This document shows positions 22,705 through 32,080 of a stretch of DNA of 64,000 nt, piece after piece. Below the pieces are notes generated by a model. The model saw only the letters and a program-made list of their open reading frames with translations, did not search any database and had not been told where the DNA came from. Position 1 is the first letter of the stretch. Each line of letters opens with the position of its first letter. Source of the DNA: Odontocerum albicorne (Eukaryota; Arthropoda; Insecta; Trichoptera; Odontoceridae); assembly GCA_949825065.1 (NCBI GenBank), contig OX463846.1:6901366-6965365 (forward strand). The letters run 5' to 3'. The position numbers and the translations under genes are program-made.

Positions 22705-23215
22705 ATGTGAAGTGCAGGATTGAAGCAGCCCGTAGTTCAAAATGAGATCAATGATAAATTTAATCTGAAACTAAGGCAGAGAATGTTGAAGTGCTATATT
22801 TGGTCTGTTCTGTTGTATGGTTCGGAAACATGGACGCTGAAGGTTCATACAATGAATCGGTTGGAAGCGTTCGAGATGTAGTTGCACAAGGGAATGCTTC
22901 ATATACCGTGGACTGATATGATCACCAATTCGGAGGTCTTGAGGAGAGCTAATTGCCGCAGACAGCTGCTGACAGATATTAAGGTCCGCAAGATATCTTA
23001 TCTGTCTCACATTTTACGTGGAGAGAAGTACGAAATCCTCCAGTTGATACTGATGGGCAAGATCGAGGGGCAGCGTAGTCCTGGTAGAAGGCAAACATTT
23101 TGGATGCGCAATAAAAGAGACTGGACGGGGATGAGGCGTGTGGAGGACCTGTTCCGGGTTGCGCAAGATAGAGAAGTCTTTGCCAGAGTGATTGCCAACG
23201 TCGGGGGGACCTGAT
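22705..23215 (+). pseudogene. RTE-type LINE C-terminal end, duplicate copy 1
   Basis: Plus-strand frames read LRQRMLKCYIWSVLLYGSET, WTLKVHTMNRLEAFEM, a TAG, LHKGMLHIPWTDMITNSEVL, RRANCRRQLLTDIKVRKISY, LSHILRGEKYEILQLILMGK and finally DREVFARVIANVGGT with a stop at 23212-23214. This is the post-polymerase C-terminus of an RTE LINE from the group at 21054, but a distinct subfamily. From 22852 on it is duplicated at 23957. Confidence 0.8.
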
Positions 23216-23582
23216 AGGGCACGACAATAAGTAGAAGATCAAAATTCTATTTATTATGAATGTTTGTTATTTATTTATACATTTTTAGGATTCACATCCT
23301 TTATAAAAATGTTATTTCAATTACAAAAATTTTATTAAATTCAAATGGAAACAACAAACAAATGAACTTCAAACAAATCATATAGCAAAAGAGAAACAAA
23401 AAAAAACAGCGAAAATGGAAAACATAAAGACGCATTCAAAACGGAAAGATATTTGTGTATATACAAAACAGAAAAAAAAATGTCACAAGTGCATTAAAAA
23501 TAAAAATTGCTTCAAATCATCATGAGATTTATTAAAAAAAAAACAGAAACTTATGTGGCATTAAATTTCGAATAGGAATGTA
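22852..23582 (+). repeat. 731-bp direct duplication, unit 1
   Basis: From ATGAATCGGTTGGAAGCGTT at 22852 to GAATAGGAATGTA at 23582 the sequence recurs at 23957-24683, offset about 1105 bp, with only scattered differences. The unit runs from the middle of the LINE C-terminus through its 3' untranslated region. The breakpoint in the middle of a codon series shows duplication of an already inserted LINE rather than two independent insertions. Confidence 0.9.
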
Positions 23583-23956
23583 TGTAGACCGCTGCATGCA
23601 TGCTGATAGCATGTTAGTGTTAATGGGGAATGAAAACGAAATACAGTCTAAGATAAGTGGATTAATTACAAACGAAATGCGAATGAAAAGACTTCAATAT
23701 GAATATTGCAAAATTCACAGTCACAGTTTATCAAAAGAGTGAAAGGAAAAGTAAGTGAACAATTAAAGGTTAGAACAAGTTGAAAAAAATTCTTCCTCGG
23801 AAAGTATGTTCTCAGACGATGAAAGGAGGAATGTGAGGCTTAATTGTTATTAAAACAAGAAACAAAGACAATGGGGCTCCAAAAGACATACATAGATAGA
23901 TTAATTAAAACTAAGCATTTATGCATGCGAATAAAACGTGTATGTGAGAGAAGTGA
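23583..23956. other. Spacer between the duplicated LINE ends
   Basis: A+T- and purine-rich DNA with no recognised element. It is not itself repeated at 24684 onward. Confidence 0.5.
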
Positions 23957-24319
23957 ATGAATCGGTTGGAAGCGTTCGAGATGTGGTTGCACAAGAGAAT
24001 GCTTCGTATACCGTGGACTGATATGATCACCAATTCGAAGGTCTTGAGGAGAGCTAATTGCCGCAGACAGCTGCTGACAGATATTAAGGTCCGCAAGATA
24101 TCCTATCTGGGTCACATTTTATGTGGAGAGAAATACGAAATCCTCCAGTTGATACTGATGGGCAAGATCGAGTGGCAGAGTGGTCCTGGTAGAAGGCAAA
24201 CATCTTGGCTGCGCAATATAAGAGACTGGACGGGGATGGGGCGTGTGGAGGACCTTTTCCGGGTTGCGCAAGATAGAGAAGTCTTTGCCAGAGTGATTGC
24301 TAACGTCGGGGGGACCTGA
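23957..24319 (+). pseudogene. RTE-type LINE C-terminal end, duplicate copy 2
   Basis: A 120-residue open frame begins MNRLEAFEMWLHKRMLRIPW and ends DREVFARVIANVGGT. It lacks the TAG present in copy 1, where the equivalent codon is TGG (tryptophan); the W form matches the usual LINE sequence EAFEMWxxRRMLRIPWT. The frame is only the C-terminal tail and cannot work alone. No start signal is implied by the ATG, which is an internal methionine. Confidence 0.8.
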
Positions 24320-24683
24320 TAGGGCACGACAATAAGAAGAAGATCAAAATTTTATTTATTATGAATGTTTGTTATTTATTTATACATTTTTAGGATTCAC
24401 ATCCTTTATAAAAATGTTATTTCAATTAAAAAAAAATTATTAAATTCAAATGGAAACAACAAACAAATGAACTTCAAACAAATCATATAGCAAAAGAGAA
24501 ACAAAAAAAACAGCGAAAATGGAAAACATAAACACGCATTCAAAACGGAAAGATATTTGTGTATATACAAAACAGAAAAAAAAATGTCACAAGTGCATTA
24601 AAAATAAAAATTGCTTCAAATCATCATGAGATTTATTAAAAAAACAGAAACTTATGTGTCATTAAATTTCGAATAGGAATGTA
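23957..24683 (+). repeat. 731-bp direct duplication, unit 2
   Basis: Copy of 22852-23582. It ends at GAATAGGAATGTA and passes directly into GGGGGGACCTGATAGGGCAC, a phrase that normally occurs at 23204-23224 within the unit. That looks like the beginning of a third, aborted unit and marks a recombination or template-switch junction at 24683/24684. Confidence 0.9.
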
Positions 24684-24960
24684 GGGGGGACCTGATAGGG
24701 CACGACAAGAGAGATATCTAGAATATTCCTGATTTCTGCTTCCCCCTAGATCAACTGAACATCCATTTTGTTCCCTAATCTATGCTATCGCACAAGGGGC
24801 GAGAAAAATCCTTTTTTTTTTTAATGTACCCCTTCTATAAAGACCCTGTTAACACGAAACAATCTGTCTGGATGTATATTTGATACGAACTCTTATCAGA
24901 CTATTTGTTTGTTAAGGAGATACCAACAAAAATGTAACAAAAAAATAGTTTTTTTATTTA
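24684..24960. other. Junction fragment and unassigned DNA
   Basis: 24684-24705 repeats the end of the LINE coding region (GGACCTGATAGGGCACGAC). After that the sequence is unassigned. Confidence 0.5.
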
Positions 24961-25473
24961 AATTTTATAAGAACCTTATCCATATTACAGTAACCATAGA
25001 CACAGTTTCTACTTATGTTTGAAATTTTATAAGAACCTTATCCATATTACATTAACCATCAACACAGTTTCTACTTATGTTTGAAATTTTATAAGAACCT
25101 TATTCATATTACATTAACCATAGACACAGTTTCTACTTATGTTTGAAATTTTATAAGAACCTTATCCATATTACATTAACCATAGACACAGTTTCTACTT
25201 ATGTTTGAAATTTTATATGAACCTTATTCATATTACATTAACCATAGACACAGTTTCTACTTATGTTTGAAATTTTATAAGAACCTTATCCATATTACAT
25301 TAACCATAAACACAGTTTCTACTTATGTTTGAAATTTTATAAGAACCTTATTAATATTACATTAACCATAGACACAGTTTCTACTTATGTTTGAAATTTT
25401 ATATGAACCTTATCCATATTACATTAACCATAGACACGGTTTCTACTTATGTTTGAAATTTTATAAAATAAAC
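24961..25473. repeat. 62-bp tandem repeat, eight units and a partial
   Basis: AATTTTATAAGAACCTTATC starts at 24961, 25023, 25085 and so on with exact 62-bp spacing to 25395, and a partial unit at 25457. Each unit contains CATATTACATTAACCATAGA and CAGTTTCTACTTATGTTTG. Differences are single bases, so the array is fairly young. It has no unique spacers. Confidence 0.95.
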
Positions 25474-25611
25474 ACTTTTTTACCATTGCCAAATAAGATT
25501 GATTCAGGAACGTGATATGCCAAAATAAAAGACCAACGATAAGAACAAAATCAAATAAAAAACCCACAAAAGTGCAACGGAAATAATAAATTTTATTTAA
25601 ATACATTAAGT

Positions 25612-26225
25612 CAAATCGTCGTCCTTGCTGGGCCTCATAGTCGAGGGTCCCCTTGCTATTCCATGGTCATTCAGTAAGAAAGCGAAACTGTGCCGTTGAG
25701 TTTGTTATTTTTTAATTAAGTGAGCACTTGCACACCAGTAAACTTACCGGTCACACCACTGTACTGGATCCGATGGGATACCGAAGTAAGATTATCGGAG
25801 CTTTCCGGTATGTTTTATCTCTTTTTTTTTCTTTCATGAAAAAATAGATATGATCGAAGTCATAAGTATCATTATACTCCGATTACTATGTGAAAAGTGT
25901 CATGCCAGTGGCATACCAGTGGCATGTCAGTGTCATGCCAGTGTCATGCCAGTGTCATGTCAGTGTCATGTCAGTGTCATGTCAGTGTCATGTCAGTGTC
26001 ATGTCAGTGGCATGCCAGTGTCATGCCAGTGTCATGTCAGTGTCATGTCAGTGTCATGTAAGTGTCATGTCAGTGTCATGTCAGTGTCATGTCAGTGTCA
26101 TGTCAGTGTCATGTCAGTGTCATTTCAGTGTCATTCGAGGGGAGTAGCACAGTGCGGAGTTTGAATCAGCGACCATCTGCATGAAAGTCCAGTACGATAC
26201 CGCGCGGTCATGCACCTGCAAGTTC
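25612..26225 (-). repeat. SINE B expanded by an internal minisatellite
   Basis: Plus-strand landmarks run tail to head: CTTGCTGGGCCTCATAGTCG, CACACCAGTAAACTTACCGG, CACACCACTGTACTGGATCC, then, after the 11-bp array, TCATTCGAGGGGAGTAGCAC, GAGTTTGAATCAGCGACCAT (box B region) and GGTCATGCACC (5' end). In the copy at 5840 the same junction reads simply TATGTGTCATTCGAGGG. The element is therefore a full SINE B, about 370 bp, carrying 239 bp of minisatellite. Confidence 0.8.
25896..26134. repeat. 11-bp minisatellite inside SINE B, about 22 units
   Basis: The unit is TGTCATGTCAG with variants (CC for TC, GG for TG). Since 11 is not a multiple of three, all three forward frames are open and encode repeats of the same 11 residues (VSVMSVSCQCH). 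The unit contains TGTCAT, which is the SINE B sequence at this point, so the array seems to have grown from it. I do not regard the frames as genes. Confidence 0.95.
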
Positions 26226-27114
26226 AAATACATAAAGACATACCTACATACATATACGCGCACATACACATGCGTATATACATATATACAAACATATAGG
26301 TACACACTTTTGAATATCTCTTAATTTTCTTGAAACCGTCTTGATCCTTGTATTATGCGAGATATAAGGAAGAAGGTCGTTTCAATGATGGTCCAAGTGA
26401 CCTTAAAAACACGCAAACAACAAAATATCTGGAATTCCTCTTCCAAGAGACTGCATCTCAAATCAAAGTTTGTCACAAAGTAAATATGAATCAGGACTCT
26501 GAAAAAACTCCATTCACATAAGCAAATCACCCACACACGCACAACGCAACAAACTTAATATATACATGAAAACATTGATAAGAAAAAAATAATATCCAAC
26601 AACTTCTGGAACAGGATGATATTTCTCAATTCTACACCTATTTTTCTCATACATATCTCCTATTTCTTTTCTTTAAAAAATACAACTTGTTTCTTCTATA
26701 ATATATGATACACTGTGGTATAAATTGGCTCTAATAATGGTTCCTGTGCAGAAGTCATACGTTAGTTTTAAATACAGCAGAACTGAAATACAAATTAAAA
26801 TACTCCTTCAAAAATATATTCTTTGTTTTATGATCGCAAGCTATCGCGGTTATTTTAATTTATTAAGATACTTTATTGTAAAGTATACAAATAACGATTT
26901 TATTTCCATAAGGCAATTCCTTTTAAATGGTTAAGTGTTATGTTACTATATTATTTCCGATAAAAAAAACTTACTATTTACACTAAAAGTCTTAAAAAAC
27001 AAAGAAAAACAAAAAAACAGTTATAAAAATATTTGTTAATATTATCAAAATTTGGAAAAGGACAAGAAAATATGAGTTAAGGAAAAACATTATAAATCAA
27101 AGAAAGAACGTGTA
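26226..27114. other. Unassigned stretch with a CATA-rich run
   Basis: 26235-26310 is rich in ACATA and CATATA steps. The remainder is A+T-rich, with nothing recognised. Confidence 0.45.
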
Positions 27115-27320
27115 TTTTTTAAGCTGTTGTTTGACGCAAATTAACGTGGCTGAGAGCCTTACGGCAGCCAATAACTGGTTCCAGAGTCTGACCCTATAGA
27201 AATTAAAGGGGTCGTCAAGAACGAGAGTGATAAATTTTTAATGCCAAAAGGCATCTCTATTTTTTTATCAATTACATAATATAAAGAACTCTGCGGTCTA
27301 TACAGCGTTTTTATAGCGCA
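27115..27320 (-). pseudogene. LINE reverse transcriptase C-terminal tail, Jockey/CR1-like
   Basis: The minus strand reads LVLDDPFNFYRVRLWNQLLA, then AVRLSATLICVKQQLKKYTF and a stop. Non-LTR retrotransposons of the Jockey/CR1 group end with a RxxxLWNxLPxxVRxxxSLxxFKxxLKKxL pattern. Upstream residues are frameshifted. The match is short and I am only moderately sure. Confidence 0.45.
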
Positions 27321-28094
27321 AATTTTTTTTGTTATATTTGATAGAATATATGATACAATTAATAAGAAATTTATTTTTATTCCTCTAATAAAATTTAAGA
27401 CAATTCATTTTTTACAGTTAATAATCGATTTAAAAATTAACATATTTTTTACGAAAATATTGGTTTGTGTATCAAAAAAAGAATTCCTTGTTTTAAAGAA
27501 TTTTTAAAAAAATATTCATGAACGAAAACAATATAAAACTTTGAAACAATTGAGGTTTATTTCCCTAATTCCTGAAAATATTCTTCAGAGAAGTCTTTTT
27601 TTCTTCTGAAGCAACTTTATATTTATTCAAATCAGCTCTTGACACTGTTTCCCTGGATGACCCTCATGAATTATGTATGCCCTAAGATGATTTCCAAAAT
27701 AAGATCACCGTATAAAAGAAAATTGAAATCTCCAATGTAAATTCTTTTAAAGTTTAAAAAAAAGAAACTTTCTCGCTGATCCTTGTTCGTGAGAAAACAA
27801 AAAAAAGGCATTTTGACTTAATATTAATTATTCGTGTTTATTTTTCCATTTCATGATGACAAGAAAAAATAATTTTACAGTACGAAAAAAATTGATGTGT
27901 GACAATAACATATCGGAAGTTCTACAAAAATGTTCTATGTATTATTTTCCCCTGTTATAAATTTTCTCATGTATGTAACATATTATCTTATATTATATGT
28001 ATGTTATACATTTGCTAATGCGGGAAAGCTTCTAATAAAGGACACAGTCCATAACCTTTATATTTTTAAGCTTACAAAATCTTTTTGGTTTATA
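27321..28094. other. Unassigned stretch
   Basis: A+T-rich. A short phrase GTGTGACAATAACATATCGG AAGTTCTACAAAA near 27895-27935 is a scrap of family F. Nothing else is recognised. Confidence 0.45.
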
Positions 28095-28096
28095 TA

Positions 28097-28548
28097 CTAG
28101 ACGTATCCAGAAAGTAAGTGTACTGAGGCTCTCACGACCAGATGGATTTTATTTTCGACATGTTGGCTACACTTTCGTGTAGCCTGACCCTTCCCCTCCG
28201 CAACGAGACCAGTTCGAGGTCAGTACGTTGAGAAGTGTCGACGCGACAACACGTTTCGTGAAAAATGTCAATCCAATCTCCCGCCAAGTGCGAAATAAAT
28301 AATGCCGGGCAAGAGTTTTTGAGGCGCTGCAAACTCCATGGAGATGAATTTCTCCGCTCCATCGTTACTGAAGATGAAACTTGGGTTGCACACTACACGC
28401 CTGAAACCAAAAGGCAGTCTCAACAGTGGCGTCACACCTCTTCACCCTCCGCCAAAAAGTTCAAAACCACAATTTCAGCCAAGAAAATAAAATGAAAAAA
28501 ATTGTAACCTACAAAAATTCAGTACACTTACTTTCTGGATATGCCTCG
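28097..28548 (+). mobile_element. Internally deleted mariner of a second family (452 bp)
   Basis: Terminal inverted repeats of 29 bp share the block TATCCAGAAAGTAAGTGTAC; I count three mismatches over the 29 positions. TA flanks each end (28095-28096, 28549-28550). The repeats do not resemble those at 11225 and 31219, so this is a different mariner subfamily. About two thirds of the usual 1.3-kb length is missing. Confidence 0.85.
28265..28495 (+). pseudogene. mariner transposase fragment
   Basis: The 76-residue frame reads MSIQSPAKCEI and is then joined to GQEFLRRCKLHGDEFLRSIV, TEDETWVAHYTPETKRQSQQ and WRHTSSPSAKKFKTTISAKK. The DETW motif carries the first catalytic aspartate of mariner transposases, which usually sits at about residue 155. 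Here it is at residue 38, as a large internal deletion joins the N-terminus directly to the catalytic domain. The later catalytic aspartates are missing because the frame runs into the right terminal repeat. Inactive, though the frame is still open. Confidence 0.85.
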
Positions 28549-28621
28549 TATATTAAAATTCACTATATTTTAACTGCATGAAATTACTTCATTTCAAAGA
28601 TATTTAATATATTGTTAATGT

Positions 28622-28735
28622 ATATTGTATAACACTTTCGTCGTTGACAGTATAACCTGGCGGATTTATTGCTACGTGGCAATATCTTCCAACGAACGAG
28701 AAAGATGTAAAATAGGTCTTAATGAAAATCCAGGA
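28622..28735 (-). repeat. SINE A, 3' half, cut by a LINE fragment
   Basis: Plus-strand landmarks CACTTTCGTCGTTGACAGTA, CCTGGCGGATTTATTGCTAC, GTGGCAATATCTTCCAACGA and GAAAGATGTAAAATAGGTCT match the 3' half of SINE A at 61062-61160. The sequence stops at AAAATCCAGGA where the SINE should continue into its A/T run; that part resumes at about 29140. Confidence 0.65.
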
Positions 28736-28737
28736 AC

Positions 28738-29140
28738 ATGCATACACGCCGTTTCCCTACTGAAGTAGGCAGAGAGAACAGAACATCAGACATTTGTATC
28801 TCGACATACATATTTTGCCTCTTCCACATCTATACATCTTATCATGTAGCTCCTTCGATTTCCCTAACTTTCAAATTTTTCTTTCTTTCAAAATATCATT
28901 CGCTTGATCAACCGTACATTCCTTGGTCTTATCTGCCACGCCTTTCATTCTCATTTTCAACGTACTCGTACATTGGTTTCGTTAGTATTTTTTCATTCAT
29001 ACGTTCTACATGCCCAAACTATCTCAGAATGCTCTTCTTCATCTTACTCAACACATCCGTCTTAAGTTCACATTCATCTCTAATCACTTCGTTCCATATT
29101 TTGTCATACATGGTTACCTCTTTCATTGGTAAGACTGACT
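28738..29140 (-). pseudogene. Family D: LINE reverse transcriptase C-terminal end
   Basis: On the minus strand the series KIWNEVIRDECELKTDVLSK, MKKSILR, FGHVERMNEK and ENENERRGR can be read across several stops. It resembles the insect LINE C-terminal pattern (RNEVIRxxxxxxDVVxxxxxxxLRWFGHVERMxExRLxKxxYxxxVxGxRxRGRP). The 3' portion contains the family D block GTAGGCAGAGAGAACAGA (plus strand 28765-28782). The pyrimidine-rich plus strand produces a 134-codon open frame which is only an antisense shadow. Confidence 0.6.
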
Positions 29141-29232
29141 AGAACCCTTTTTAAAATAAATTGTGTTCCAATGGGAATCAATCCAATTGACCCCAGGTTG
29201 AAAGATATCTTACAAACTAGGATGTGGTGATG
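29140..29232 (-). repeat. SINE A, 5' half with tRNA-like head
   Basis: Plus strand: GACTAGAACCCTTTTTAAAA, then CCAATGGGAATCAATCCAAT (reverse of box B), CCCCAGGTTGAAAGATATCT and TACAAACTAGGATGTGGTG (reverse of box A and 5' end). It continues the SINE A interrupted at 28735. Together the halves make a near-complete SINE. Confidence 0.65.
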
Positions 29233-30095
29233 TTTAATCAAGGACTTGTTTTCCTTAAGGTCCTTTTCGTAGATTTTTAATTACTGTTTCTTAAAGTGCT
29301 ACAAATAAATTAGGAACACAGTTAATTATATTCTATGTTGTTTTATTCGTTTTTTTACTCTTTAAAAGCAGAACGAAATTTAATACGCGCACTTGTGACG
29401 TACATTCTGCGAGCAAGTGCAGCCAATTTAGCTGGTCTTATTTTTTTACCAGCCAAGTTTTATAATTAAGAAGTAATGAACGAAGTATGACTTTTAATTC
29501 TGTGTCGTTCTTTTTAATGTTAACGCTAGGAAAAATGTAAAGTATGATAAAAACGTTAAACTTGTACAAATACTCGTTAAAAAAGGTTTTCCAAGAAACA
29601 ATAAACGAATAAAATATAAATTATTTTAATAATTTCCTACTACAGAATGAAATTTTTATTATAAATTCCATTCCATACGAAATTTATAACTTTTCATAAC
29701 GAAAATAGCTTTGGTATAAAAATATGTCTCAAATATCAAATTTAATATAACGAATTTTGGCGCTTAAAAATTCTAAACTGCTCTATTTTAAGCACAAATT
29801 TAATTCATAAAGTGAGTCCTTTTTACTAATAAATTCATATATTTTCAACATAACTAGTTCTACATTTATCATCTTTCAAATTGATGCATGATTTGCATAG
29901 AAGACGTACGACAATGCCTTCTTTTGAATTTCTTCTATTGTTGAAATCTAATTTTAAAATATTACTTTAAATATTTATTATTTATTGGGTTATCTCGTAT
30001 TTTCAGATCAAATTGAAACGCAAAATTGCACCACAGGCTCGTTGATGGTGATTTGCGATATTTTAAGTATCTCTAGTTTTCAACCTTTCGTTGTT
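29233..30095. other. Unassigned stretch
   Basis: A+T-rich, no recognised element. Confidence 0.45.
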
Positions 30096-30099
30096 TTAA

Positions 30100-30730
30100 C
30101 CCTTCCCTTACGGTGATAAAAATAATACGCGTGTTACGGTGTTGGGTAGTGAGTACGCAATCAAAAATTAGCGATTTTAAATCGGAAAAATAAGAACATT
30201 CATAGATAATCCCCTTAATTAATTATAATTGAAGTTAAAAATTATAATAATTGAGATTTATATGCTGAAAACATTAAAAAACCATCTGAAAATATTAAAA
30301 AACGCTCACGGAACGGGCGTACGTCTAACCTATTCGCAAGCCTAGAGGCAACTAGTGGCGCGGAACGTCAGTCGCATACCCTGGCGCATACGCCTTTGCT
30401 TGCGACGTTGAGAAAATTCAGCTCCTCGCAATTCAGTATAGTATGCAAGAGTGAGATGCGAATATAGTGTCGCGCTTCCCGCATACTATTCACCTATCGT
30501 CAAGACGAGGCACTCGCCGCGTTTAAATGCGAATTTGTTTTCGATTTTTACAAAACACCTCGATGTAGTCGATAAATTCTGATTATTATTAATATTATTT
30601 TTTAAATCAATGCGTAAATATACTATGGAGGAATACCTAAAATCTTAACCTTGTATTTATTATATTTATAGAGATATTGATGGTTATTAGAAGCAACGTG
30701 TAGAAGATACCCAACACAGGGAAGGAAAGG
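30100..30730. mobile_element. Putative piggyBac-like miniature element (631 bp)
   Basis: TTAA lies at both edges (30096-30099 and 30731-30734). The left end reads CCCTTCCCTTACGGTG and the reverse of the right end CCTTTCCTTCCCTGTG; both sides also carry GTGTTGGGTA slightly further in. TTAA duplication and CCC/CCT-start inverted repeats are piggyBac hallmarks. The interior has no transposase frame but holds a conspicuous G+C-rich island at 30300-30545 with many CG steps (GGAACGGGCGTACGTC, GTGGCGCGGAACGTCAG, TGTCGCGCTTCCCGC). The island could instead be regulatory DNA. Confidence 0.5.
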
Positions 30731-30734
30731 TTAA

Positions 30735-31164
30735 TATGATAGAATAAAAATATCAATTTTCATATGAATAAGAATAAATAATGAGACATTTAATGTCTTC
30801 GAGAGGGTCTACGTGATACTCACTCGAATGTTTCGAGTGGGTGTCTTTATTTCTGCATATTTTTTATAATTAGGTTAAGTTTCCTCCGTAGTCTGATTGA
30901 TAAGACGATTTGCTTCCACCCTTTCTGATTCAATTCTTGATAGTTTCCAAAATTAAATAAATAACAAATGGCAACAGAAAGAGTGCGTCTGATAATAACA
31001 CTAGCACTCTAGAAATGTGTAGAAATATTGCTAACAAGTACGATGATGAACAGGCGGCGATTCGTGCCAATGACTTTACAGCCTGAAGGTCAAATTAAAC
31101 GGGCCTAAACAATGCTGTCTCATGACCATGGTCTTCAGCATATGCACATCAGCAATGTGTGATT
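30735..31164. other. Unassigned stretch
   Basis: 30785-30860 holds the palindromic phrase CACTCGAATGTTTCGAGTGG. The rest is unassigned. Confidence 0.45.
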
Positions 31165-31216
31165 TGATTCGAGATATGGGCACCATGTGCAACTTTAGGA
31201 AACACAACCGTTTAAT
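31165..31216 (+). repeat. Family F head next to the mariner insertion
   Basis: GAGATATGGGCACCATGTGC followed by AACTTTAGGAAACACAACCG matches the family F start at 20720. The phrase CTTTAGGAAACA-xxCCGTTTAAA recurs three times directly after the mariner (32086-32176). The mariner therefore landed within a short tandem derived from the family F head. Confidence 0.6.
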
Positions 31217-31391
31217 TATTAGGTGTTAACATAAGTTGTGTCCGTTTTTTTCCAATTTGAAAAATGAGCACCAAAAGTAACACAAAATGGTAAAGGTTAT
31301 ACGTCATCCGAAAGAAAATTTTCTGCTTTGCAAGATATTGTGTTTGCTTTTACATTACATATATTATTTTGTTTGATTACAAGCCTTCAAC

Positions 31392-31675
31392 ATGGAATGT
31401 CAAGTAGACGAAAGTGAGCATTTTCGACATCTCCTTCTGTTCGCGTTCAATCGAGGGAATAAAGCTGCCAAAGTTGCTCACGATACTTGCAAAGTGTACG
31501 GTGAAGATGTTATGAATGTTACGGTGAAGATGTTATAAAAAGGCAGCTCGTCGATGGTTTTTGCGTTTCAAAGACGGTTATTTCGACCTGAAAGACATAG
31601 AGCGTTTCGGACGACCAGTGGACTTCGATGAGGACCGCTTAAATCATATTCATAAAGATCCCCTTCAAACATTTT
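31392..31675 (+). pseudogene. mariner transposase N-terminal part, forward arm
   Basis: From the ATG at 31392 the frame reads MECQVDESEHFRHLLLFAFN, RGNKAAKVAHDTCKVYGEDV, followed by a short local duplication (GAAGATGTTAT repeated at 31502 and 31525), a stop and frameshift, then FKDGYFDLKDIERFGRPVDF and DEDRLNHIHKDPLQT. This covers the DNA-binding region and linker up to about residue 75 of a normal enzyme. It then meets the reverse arm. Confidence 0.75.
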
Positions 31676-31999
31676 TCATCATCATTTTCAAACCATTTTT
31701 CATCACCAGTAATGATGCGGTAAAGGAACCTTTGCTTGTGACCATGCGTAGCTCGATGACGCGCGAGCAAACCAGCAGAAATTGTCGAACGTTGATTTTT
31801 GTTGTTTTCACTCAAAACATATGGAACCCGAGCGCCGAACTTCTGGACTTTTTCCATTGATTTAAAATGACGGTATACAGTCATGTGACTGGTTTAAGGT
31901 TGGGCAGTAATAAGGTTTAAGCGCTCCTCATCGAAGTCCACTAAAGGTTTGGAAAATGCTCACTTTCGTCTACTTGACATTCCATTTTGAAGGCTTGTA
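31660..31999 (-). pseudogene. mariner transposase fragment, reverse arm
   Basis: On the minus strand, after a start region MECQVDESEHF near 31985, a deletion leads to a VDFDEERLN-like block and then to MTVYRHFKSMEKVQKFGARV, PYVLSENNKNQRSTISAGLL, ARHRATHGHKQRFLYRIITG and DEKWFENDDEKCLKG. TGDEKW carries the first catalytic aspartate of mariner. The second and third acidic residues are not present. The frame of 81 codons at 31639-31884 is open but cannot make a full enzyme. Confidence 0.8.
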
Positions 32000-32080
32000 A
32001 TCAAACAAAATAATGTATGTAACGTAAAAGCGAACACAATATCTTGAAAAAATGGACACAACTTATGTTATCACCCAATA

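Larger units (their letters stand above)
31219..32078. mobile_element. Two-headed rearranged mariner (860 bp)
   Basis: Both ends carry the 5' terminal repeat of the mariner family seen at 11225 (ACATAAGTTGTGTCC core), flanked by TA (31217-31218, 32079-32080). Homology between the arms continues inward through the 5' untranslated region and the transposase start, including TTTGTTTGATTACAAGCCTT and ATGGAATGTCAAGTAGACGA on each strand. The left arm reads forward and the right arm backward, and they meet near 31670. Each arm is an incomplete 5' half, so the element has two 5' ends and no 3' end, and could form a foldback. Confidence 0.8.

Noticed and set aside
24961..25473. Array of evenly spaced repeats that might suggest a CRISPR locus (also 48213-48468 and 19441-19800)
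   Set aside because: Units abut without unique spacers, no cas-like gene is near, and the DNA is eukaryotic. They are simple tandem repeats.
25850..26164. Open frames of 104 and 85 codons encoding Cys/His/Val/Ser/Met repeats
   Set aside because: They are translations of the 11-bp minisatellite in successive frames; all forward frames are open because of the repeat, and no start context or flanking coding sequence is present.
28132..28362. 76-codon minus-strand frame
   Set aside because: It is antisense to the mariner transposase fragment at 28265-28495.
28738..29142. 134-codon plus-strand frame rich in Phe, Ser and Tyr
   Set aside because: It is the antisense shadow of a minus-strand LINE C-terminal fragment; pyrimidine-rich DNA lacks stop codons on this strand.
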